From: an uncultured Aquimonas sp.
GTDB taxonomy: Bacteria; Pseudomonadota; Gammaproteobacteria; Xanthomonadales; Xanthomonadaceae
NCBI GenBank assembly: GCA_946481615.1
Contig: CAMLOR010000201.1
Coordinates: 1 to 6,315, forward strand
Length of the DNA: 6,315 bases
Reading direction: 5' to 3'
The translations under genes were made by a program, and so were the position numbers. Position 1 is the first letter of the stretch, and each line of letters starts with the position of its first letter. A model generated the notes under the pieces. The model saw nothing but the letters and a program-made list of their open reading frames with translations. It made no database searches and was not told where the DNA came from. Shown here in pieces: positions 1 through 6,315 of the stretch.

Positions 1-1062
1 CGGCAGCATCACGTTGAGCTGGAAGTTGCCGCTCTGCCCCGCCACCGTGATCGTGACGTGGTTGCCCATCACCTGCGCGCAGACCATCGCCATCGCTTCG
101 GGGATCACCGGGTTGACCTTGCCCGGCATGATCGACGAACCCGGCTGCAACGCCGGCAGTTCGATCTCGCCCAGGCCCGCCAGCGGACCGGAGTTCATCC
201 AGCGCAGATCGTTGGCGAGTTTCATCAGCGCCACCGCCAGCGTGTTGAGCTGGCCCGAAAGTTCGACGGCGGCGTCCTGCGAGGCGATGCCTTCGAACAG
301 GTTGTCGGCCGGTTCGAAGGCGACGCCCGTGGCCGTGGCCAGCGCGTCGGCAGCCAGCGCCGCGAATTTCGGATCGGCATTGATGCCAGTGCCGATGGCC
401 GTGCCGCCCAGCGGCAGGCGCCGCACGCGGCGCAGCGAGTCCTCGATGCGCTCCTGCGCCGATCGCAGCTGCGCCGCCCAGGCCAGGAATTCCTGTTTCA
501 GCGTCAGCGGCATCGCATCCATCAGATGGGTGCGGCCGGTCTTGACGATGCCGCCGAATTCCCCGGCGCGCTTCTCGATGGTGGCGCGCAGATGCAACAG
601 CGCGGGCAGCAGCTGTTCGTGCGTCGCGACCGCGGCCGAGACCTGGATCGCGGTCGGGATCACGTCGTTGGAACTCTGCCCGAGGTTGACGTGATCGTTG
701 GGATGCACGCCTTCGCCGCAGAGCGCGGCGATCACCTCGTTGGCGTTCATGTTGCTCGATGTGCCCGAGCCGGTCTGGAACACGTCGATCGGGAACTGCG
801 CGTCGTGCGTGCCTTCCGACACCGCCGCCGCGGCCACGCCGATGCGCTCGGCCACCTCCGCCGGCAAGTGCCCGAGCGCGGCGTTCGCTTGCGCCGCGGC
901 ACGCTTGATCTCGCCCAGGGCACGGATGAATTCGCGCGGCATGCGCAGCCCGGAGATCGGGAAGTTCTGCACGGCGCGCTGCGTCTGAGCGCCCCAGAGC
1001 GCGTCGCCGGGCACGCGCAGTTCGCCCATGCTGTCGTGCTCGATGCGATCTTTCTTCGCCAT
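1..1062 (-). CDS. fumC: Class II fumarate hydratase (fumarase C), 5' part; 3' end outside window
   Basis: Fumarase C catalyses the reversible hydration of fumarate to L-malate in the citric acid cycle. It is a cytoplasmic, iron-free homotetramer of the aspartase/fumarase superfamily. Only the first 354 codons are present; the family is usually about 460 residues, so roughly 110 are missing beyond base 1. Visible in order: the N-terminal segment with [18 protein letters not shown] (about 13-30), [14 protein letters not shown] (97-110), [18 protein letters not shown] (120-137), [10 protein letters not shown] (176-185) with the conserved His179 (position of E. coli His188), and the superfamily signature [11 protein letters not shown] (308-318) with its catalytic-loop serines. 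The reading frame is open throughout. The ATG at 1062-1060 is preceded by GGGAG seven bases upstream and begins [13 protein letters not shown], as expected for FumC. It is transcribed away from purB across a shared intergenic region. Other superfamily members (aspartase, argininosuccinate lyase) fit less well. Confidence 0.96.
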   Translation of the reverse strand, partial: MAKKDRIEHDSMGELRVPGDALWGAQTQRAVQNFPISGLRMPREFIRALGEIKRAAAQANAALGHLPAEVAERIGVAAAAVSEGTHDAQFPIDVFQTGSGTSSNMNANEVIAALCGEGVHPNDHVNLGQSSNDVIPTAIQVSAAVATHEQLLPALLHLRATIEKRAGEFGGIVKTGRTHLMDAMPLTLKQEFLAWAAQLRSAQERIEDSLRRVRRLPLGGTAIGTGINADPKFAALAADALATATGVAFEPADNLFEGIASQDAAVELSGQLNTLAVALMKLANDLRWMNSGPLAGLGEIELPALQPGSSIMPGKVNPVIPEAMAMVCAQVMGNHVTITVAGQSGNFQLNVMLP

Positions 1063-1091
1063 CTCCGCGCTCCCGCAATGAGGAAGCCGCC

Positions 1092-1097
1092 AGCATA
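1092..1097 (-). promoter_or_regulatory. Possible -10 box of the fumC promoter
   Basis: Read on the minus strand this is TATGCT, matching four of six bases of the sigma-70 -10 consensus and lying about 30 bases upstream of the fumC ATG. A start near 1085 would give a leader of about 22 bases. I see no good -35 hexamer; at the usual spacing that position falls inside the first copy of the palindromic repeat. This is a weak call based only on position and partial consensus. Confidence 0.25.
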
Positions 1098-1098
1098 A

Positions 1099-2633
<1,535 letters not shown>

Positions 2634-2634
<1 letters not shown>

Positions 2635-3812
2635 TGGTCGAGATCGACGCGCGCGGCGAGCCACCGCTCGGCATGCCGCCGGAACGTTTCCTCCGCGAGT
2701 TCTGGCAGAAGAAGCCGCTGCTCGTCCGCAACGCCTTCCCGGCCTTCGACGCTCCGCTCACGCCCGAAGACCTCGCCGGCCTCGCCTGCGAAGACGCCGC
2801 GCTTTCGCGCATCGTGCTGCATGATCGCAGGCGCGATGCCTGGACGCTGCGCACCGGCCCTTTCGCGGAAGACGAGTTCCCGGGCATGCCGCGGCAGGAC
2901 TGGACCCTGCTGGTGCAGGACGTCGACAAGTGGGACCTGGACGTCGCGGCGCTGCTGCGGCATTTCGATTTCCTGCCGCGCTGGCGCATCGACGATGTGA
3001 TGGTCAGCTTCGCGGCGCCGGGCGGTTCGGTCGGCGCGCACGTCGACCAGTACGACGTCTTCCTGCTGCAGGGCCTCGGCCGCCGCCGCTGGCAGATCGA
3101 TGCGCGGCCCCATCCGCCGACGGACTTCCGCGACGACGTCGAACTCAAACTGCTGCGCGAATTCACGCCGAGCCACGACTGGGTGCTCGAACCCGGCGAC
3201 ATGCTCTACCTGCCGCCGGGCGTGCCGCACCACGGCGTGGCGGAAGACGCCTGCCTCACGTTCTCGATCGGCATGCGGGCGCCCTCGCGCAGCGAATTGC
3301 TGGTGGAGTTCGCCGAATTCCTCGCCGAATCGCTGCCGGAAGAAGCGCGCTACGAAGATCCCGACCTCGCGCCGCCGCGCGACGCGGGCGAAATCGACGA
3401 CGACGCCCTTGCCCGCCTGCAACGCGCCCTGCCCTGGGTGCGTGCCGAAGGCGACGACCTGCGCCGCTTCTTCGGCCGCTTCATCACGCGCTACCGCAGC
3501 GCGGGCGACATCGCGCCGCCGCCCAAGCCGCCTTCGGACCGCATGATCGAATCGGCGCTCGCCGGCGGTGGCCTGCTGGTGCGCCATCCGTTCTCGCGCA
3601 GCGCCTGGGCGCGCACGGCCGAGGCTGCGGAACTCTACGTGGACGGCGAAGCGCATGCCGCCTTGCCCGCCGCCGCCGCGCGCCTCGCCGATCCGGCTCC
3701 GTTGGCGCAGGCCGATGTGGCGACGCTCGATGCGGCCGGGCGCGCGCTGTTGCATGATCTGGTCCGCCAGGGCAAATACGGCCTGAGCCGACCGAGCAGG
3801 CGCCGCCGATGA
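2634..3812 (+). CDS. roxA: RoxA/YcfD-type cupin 2-oxoglutarate/Fe(II) oxygenase (ribosomal protein L16 arginine hydroxylase)
   Basis: E. coli RoxA (YcfD) is a JmjC-like cupin oxygenase that hydroxylates an arginine of 50S protein bL/uL16 using oxygen, Fe(II) and 2-oxoglutarate. This 392-residue protein follows it along its length (E. coli has 373). [17 protein letters not shown] (19-35) opens the cupin region, and [15 protein letters not shown] (117-131) precedes the metal site. [10 protein letters not shown] (134-143) supplies His136 and Asp138, and PPGVPHHG (194-201) supplies the third ligand, His199 by alignment. [10 protein letters not shown] (147-156) matches the conserved stretch after the HxD motif. 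The C-terminal half (about 215-375) corresponds to the dimerisation and winged-helix region. The start ATG overlaps the purB stop, and the N-terminus is about 13 residues longer than I would expect; ATG 2673 is an alternative but lacks a Shine-Dalgarno sequence. The protein ends in a basic tail, RPSRRRR. The L16 substrate is inferred from homology; L27 or another target cannot be excluded. Confidence 0.9.
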
Positions 3813-4768
3813 TCCGCGACGACGAATTCTTCGTTGAGATCGCCAATTACGAATTGGACTACGACGACCTGCGCGCCGTGCGCGAACCGGTGTTCATCGG
3901 CGAACAGGGCGTGCCGCCGGAGATCGAACTCGACGAACTCGACCCGCAATGCCGCCACGTGCTCGCCCGCGACGCCGAGGGCCGCGCCATCGGCACCGGC
4001 CGCCTCACCCCGCAGCGCACGATCGGCCGCCTCGCGGTGCTGCCCGAGTGGCGCGGCAAGGGCGTGGGCGCCGCGCTGCTGCAGGCGCTGGTCGATCTGG
4101 CCCGCGGCCTCGGCCACCCCACCATCGAGCTGCATGCGCAGGTCGATGCCATCGGCTTCTACGAGAACTTCGCCTTCGAGGTGGTCGGCCCCGAATACCT
4201 CGAGGCCGGCATCCGCCACCGCAACATGCGCCGCACGCTGGATCCTTTCCCGGAAGCGACACGCGCCGCCCTGGCGCCGCGCCCGGAGAGCCGCGAACTC
4301 AACATCGAGTCGCTGGGCGAAGCCCAGGCCGTGGTGCTGGAGATCCTGAAGCAGCCGCGCAAGCATCTGTGGATCTATTCGCGCGACCTGGACCCGCTGC
4401 TGTTCGGCACCCCCGAGGCGCTGGAGGCGATCAAGCAATTCGCCATCACCAGCCGCGGCGGCCAGCTGCGCATCGTGCTGCAGGAACCGACCGTGCCGCT
4501 GCGCGAAAAGCATCCCCTGATCCCGCTGATGCAGCGCCTTTCCAGCTGCATTTCGGTGCGCGTCCCGCACGAGGAAGCCGACCTTCAGTATCCCGGCGCC
4601 TTCGTCATCGCCGACCGCGGCGGCTATCTGATGCGCCCCATCGGCAGCCGCTTCGAGGGCACCGCCAATCTGTATGCGCCGGGCCGCCAGCGCCAGCTGC
4701 GCGACTATTTCGACCAGGTCTGGGAACGCTCCCTGCCCAGTCCCGAGCTTCGCCCCCTGCACATCTAG
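3809..4768 (+). CDS. GNAT-family N-acetyltransferase fused to an uncharacterised C-terminal domain
   Basis: The 319-residue protein has two parts. Residues about 8-145 form a GNAT fold resembling the ElaA/YjcF-type group: VFIGEQGVPPEIELDELD (28-45), then acetyl-CoA-binding motif A at IGRLAVLPEWRGKGVGAALL (72-91), where Arg82, Gly85 and Gly87 give the RxxGxG pattern, and a motif-B-like GFYENFAFEVVG (116-127). Residues about 160-319 form a separate domain with KHLWIYSRDLDPLLF (185-199), GGQLRIVLQEP (217-227), FVIADRGGYLMRP (265-277) and a final YFDQVWERS (300-308). This layout is reminiscent of one half of a phospholipase D-like fold, but no HxKxxxxD motif is present, so phospholipase activity is not expected. 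I recall similar GNAT-plus-DUF proteins in Xanthomonadales and Pseudomonas without known substrates. The ATGA overlap with the oxygenase stop implies translational coupling. The acceptor substrate is unknown. Confidence 0.85.
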   Translation: MIRDDEFFVEIANYELDYDDLRAVREPVFIGEQGVPPEIELDELDPQCRHVLARDAEGRAIGTGRLTPQRTIGRLAVLPEWRGKGVGAALLQALVDLARGLGHPTIELHAQVDAIGFYENFAFEVVGPEYLEAGIRHRNMRRTLDPFPEATRAALAPRPESRELNIESLGEAQAVVLEILKQPRKHLWIYSRDLDPLLFGTPEALEAIKQFAITSRGGQLRIVLQEPTVPLREKHPLIPLMQRLSSCISVRVPHEEADLQYPGAFVIADRGGYLMRPIGSRFEGTANLYAPGRQRQLRDYFDQVWERSLPSPELRPLHI

Positions 4769-4782
4769 CCGCGCCCTCGGGC

Positions 4783-4788
4783 TATAAT
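4783..4788 (+). promoter_or_regulatory. -10 box of the likely sucA promoter (TATAAT)
   Basis: A perfect sigma-70 -10 hexamer sits 15 bases after the stop of the acetyltransferase gene, in an otherwise GC-rich spacer. Transcription would start near 4795, giving sucA an untranslated leader of about 89 bases. The -35 is poor: the best candidate, CTGCAC at 4757-4762, has a spacing of 20 bases. This suggests that sucA begins its own transcription unit rather than depending on the purB operon. Confidence 0.6.
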
Positions 4789-4798
4789 TGCGGGCCTT

Positions 4799-4828
4799 GT
4801 TGCTGCCATGCAGCAACTCCGCGTTTTT
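4799..4828 (+). terminator. Strong hairpin followed by a T-run: terminator-like or 5'-leader stem-loop
   Basis: GTTGCTGC (4799-4806) and GCAGCAAC (4810-4817) form a perfect eight-base stem around the loop CAT. Five T residues follow at 4824-4828, separated from the stem by TCCGCG. The gap makes it a poor intrinsic terminator, but it could still end transcripts arriving from the acetyltransferase gene. Because it lies just downstream of the TATAAT box, it would also sit about five bases from the 5' end of the sucA mRNA, where it could stabilise the message or attenuate it. The sequence alone does not decide between these roles. Confidence 0.5.
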
Positions 4829-4848
4829 CCTCGTCCGCACAAGGACTT

Positions 4849-4867
4849 GGGCCGGCCGCGCCGGCTC
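4849..4867 (+). other. GC-rich inverted repeat in the sucA leader
   Basis: GCCGGC at 4851-4856 pairs perfectly with GCCGGC at 4860-4865 around the loop CGC. Two further pairs (4850 with 4866 as a G-U wobble, 4849 with 4867) give an eight-pair stem. It ends five bases before the AAGGG ribosome-binding sequence, so it could affect ribosome access. Such short GC palindromes also arise by chance in GC-rich DNA. Confidence 0.35.
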
Positions 4868-4872
4868 CACGC

Positions 4873-4877
4873 AAGGG
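4873..4877 (+). promoter_or_regulatory. Ribosome-binding site that decides the GTG start of sucA
   Basis: AAGGG lies six bases upstream of GTG 4884, an ideal Shine-Dalgarno spacing. The first in-frame ATG is at 4956, 24 codons further in. Using it would remove the conserved N-terminal segment (NAAFIEQMYEDYLADP region), so the GTG is the supported start. Confidence 0.75.
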
Positions 4878-4883
4878 CTAGAA

Positions 4884-6315
4884 GTGAGCAGTCTGATCCA
4901 GCAGTTTTCGCAGTCCTCGCAGCTCGGCGGCGGCAATGCCGCCTTCATCGAGCAGATGTACGAGGACTACCTGGCCGATCCGGCCTCGGTCTCCCCGGCC
5001 TGGCGCCAGTACTTCGACACTCTCAAAGGCCGCGAAGCCGGCGACGTGCCGCATTCGCTCGTCATGCAGCGCGTGCAGCTCGCGGCGAAGCTCCAGGCCG
5101 TCAACGCCCCCGTGCCGGTGGGCGAGGAACACGCGCAGGGCCAGGGCGGCGTGCGCAAGCTGGTCACCGCCTATCGCTCGCGCGGCCATCTGCAGGCCGA
5201 ACTCGATCCGCTCGGCCTGATGCCGAAGAACCCGGCACCGGACCTCGAACTGCCCTTCCACTCGCTGTCGAACGCCGATCTCGACACCGAGTTCTCGACG
5301 CAGACCTTCTTCGGCCCCGAGCGCATGAAGCTCAAGGACCTGCTGACGCGCCTGAAGGCGACGTACTGCGGTTCCATCGGCGCCGAGTTCATGCACATCG
5401 CCGACGCCGACCAGCGCCGCTGGATGTACGAGCGCATGGAGCGCGCCGCCGGCACCTACCCGCTGTCGAAGGACGAGAAGCAGCGCGCGCTCGAACGCCT
5501 CACGGCGGCCGAGGGCCTCGAACGCTTCCTGCACACCAAGTACGTCGGCCAGAAGCGCTTCTCGCTCGAAGGCGGCGAAAGCCTGATCCCGCTGATGGAC
5601 ACGCTGGTGCAGCGCGCGGGCAAGGGCGGCGTGAAGGAGATGGTGATCGGCATGGCCCACCGCGGCCGCCTCAACGTGCTGATCAACACGCTGGGCAAGG
5701 CCCCCAACCTGCTGTTCGCCGAGTTCGAAGGCAAGCACGACGACGTCGAGGACCCCGCGCACTCGGGCGACGTGAAATACCACATGGGCTTCAGTTCCGA
5801 CGTGCAGACGCCGGGCGGCCCGGTGCACTTGGCGCTGGGTTTCAATCCCTCGCATCTGGAGATCATCGACCCGGTGATCGCGGGCTCCGTGCGTGCGCGC
5901 CAGACGCGCCGCCGCGACGAAGCCCGCGCGCAGGTCATCCCCGTGCTGATCCACGGCGATGCCGCCTTCGCCGGCCAGGGCGTGGTGATGGAGCTGCTGC
6001 AGATGTCGCAGGCCCGCGGCTTCGCGGTCGGCGGCACGGTGCACGTGGTCATCAACAACCAGGTCGGCTTCACGACCAGCCGTGTCGACGACGCGCGCTC
6101 GACGCTGTATTGCACCGACGTCGCCAAGATGGTCGGCGCGCCCATCCTGCATGTGAACGGCGACGATCCCGAAGCCGTGGTGTTCTGCGCGCAGCTGGCC
6201 TACGACTTCCGCCAGGCCTTCAAGAAGGACGTGGTGATCGACCTCGTCTGCTATCGCAAGCACGGCCACAACGAAGCCGACGAACCGGCGGCCACGCAGC
6301 CGCTGATGTACCAGA
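4884..6315 (+). CDS. sucA: 2-oxoglutarate dehydrogenase E1 component, 5' part; 3' end outside window
   Basis: SucA is the thiamine-diphosphate-dependent E1 subunit of the 2-oxoglutarate dehydrogenase complex. It decarboxylates 2-oxoglutarate and passes the succinyl group to the lipoyl domain of E2 (SucB). The window holds 477 complete codons of a protein normally about 930-950 residues long. The N-terminal IEQMYEDYLADP (22-33) matches the E1o segment known to contact the complex core. YRSRGHLQAELDPLGL follows, then ATYCGSIGAEFMHI, TAAEGLERFL and KRFSLEGGESLIPL. GMAHRGRLNVL (256-266) contains His259, and KYHMGFSSD contains His300, at the positions of the E. coli substrate-binding histidines. 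GFNPSHLE (319-326) follows. The thiamine-diphosphate motif runs from HGDAAFAGQGV (Gly358-Asp359) to INNQVGF (Asn391-Asn392). The last readable segment, CYRKHGHNEADEPAATQPLMYQ-type, is almost invariant in the family. sucB and lpd would be expected next but lie outside the window. GTG start; no frameshift seen. Confidence 0.96.
   Translation, partial: MSSLIQQFSQSSQLGGGNAAFIEQMYEDYLADPASVSPAWRQYFDTLKGREAGDVPHSLVMQRVQLAAKLQAVNAPVPVGEEHAQGQGGVRKLVTAYRSRGHLQAELDPLGLMPKNPAPDLELPFHSLSNADLDTEFSTQTFFGPERMKLKDLLTRLKATYCGSIGAEFMHIADADQRRWMYERMERAAGTYPLSKDEKQRALERLTAAEGLERFLHTKYVGQKRFSLEGGESLIPLMDTLVQRAGKGGVKEMVIGMAHRGRLNVLINTLGKAPNLLFAEFEGKHDDVEDPAHSGDVKYHMGFSSDVQTPGGPVHLALGFNPSHLEIIDPVIAGSVRARQTRRRDEARAQVIPVLIHGDAAFAGQGVVMELLQMSQARGFAVGGTVHVVINNQVGFTTSRVDDARSTLYCTDVAKMVGAPILHVNGDDPEAVVFCAQLAYDFRQAFKKDVVIDLVCYRKHGHNEADEPAATQPLMYQ

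Noticed and set aside
58..1098. A 346-codon plus-strand open frame across fumC
   Set aside because: It is an antisense shadow of fumC; the minus-strand frame carries all the fumarase motifs, while this one is Arg/His/Gln-rich without recognisable domains.
3635..4948. A 437-codon minus-strand open frame across the acetyltransferase gene
   Set aside because: It overlaps the GNAT gene, the end of roxA and the sucA leader on the opposite strand; composition is typical of GC-driven shadow frames.
4878..6269. A 463-codon open frame on the minus strand opposite sucA
   Set aside because: It lies exactly antisense to a gene with unambiguous SucA motifs. Its protein is rich in His, Arg, Ala and Val in low-complexity runs, as expected from the complement of GC-rich codons, and no family is recognisable.

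Overview
This is a GC-rich window of ordinary bacterial chromosome. The best fit is a gammaproteobacterium of the Xanthomonadales type (Xanthomonas, Lysobacter, Luteimonas and relatives). That rests on the codon use, on gammaproteobacterial PurB, RoxA and SucA sequences, and on a dispersed palindromic repeat of the GTC-ATTCCCGCG...GGGA type between genes. I see no phage, transposon, CRISPR, tRNA or rRNA sequence. The genus is an inference.

Layout. Positions 1-1062 (minus strand) hold the first 354 codons of a class II fumarase, fumC, whose 3' part lies beyond the left edge. A gap of 216 bases (1063-1278) follows. It carries two inverted copies and one partial copy of a palindromic repeat, with a plausible -10 box on each side. 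On the plus strand comes a tightly packed trio: purB (1279-2634), a RoxA-type ribosomal-protein hydroxylase (2634-3812) and a two-domain GNAT acetyltransferase-like protein (3809-4768). The first junction overlaps by one base (TGATG) and the second by four (ATGA), so the three are probably co-transcribed and translationally coupled. A spacer of 115 bases (4769-4883) contains a perfect TATAAT box and a strong hairpin. sucA (E1 of 2-oxoglutarate dehydrogenase) then begins with GTG at 4884 and runs off the right edge after 477 codons.

How the genes relate. SucA and FumC are citric-acid-cycle enzymes. PurB makes AMP and the purine intermediate AICAR-ribotide and releases fumarate, which FumC hydrates to malate. 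FumC and PurB also belong to the same aspartase/fumarase superfamily and share its GSSxMPxKxNP signature. RoxA acts on the ribosome and consumes 2-oxoglutarate, the substrate of SucA. The acetyltransferase has no assigned substrate.

I found no convincing undescribed system. The points most worth a second look are the uncharacterised C-terminal half of the acetyltransferase, the hairpin close to the predicted 5' end of the sucA transcript, and the repeat cluster in the fumC/purB promoter region.
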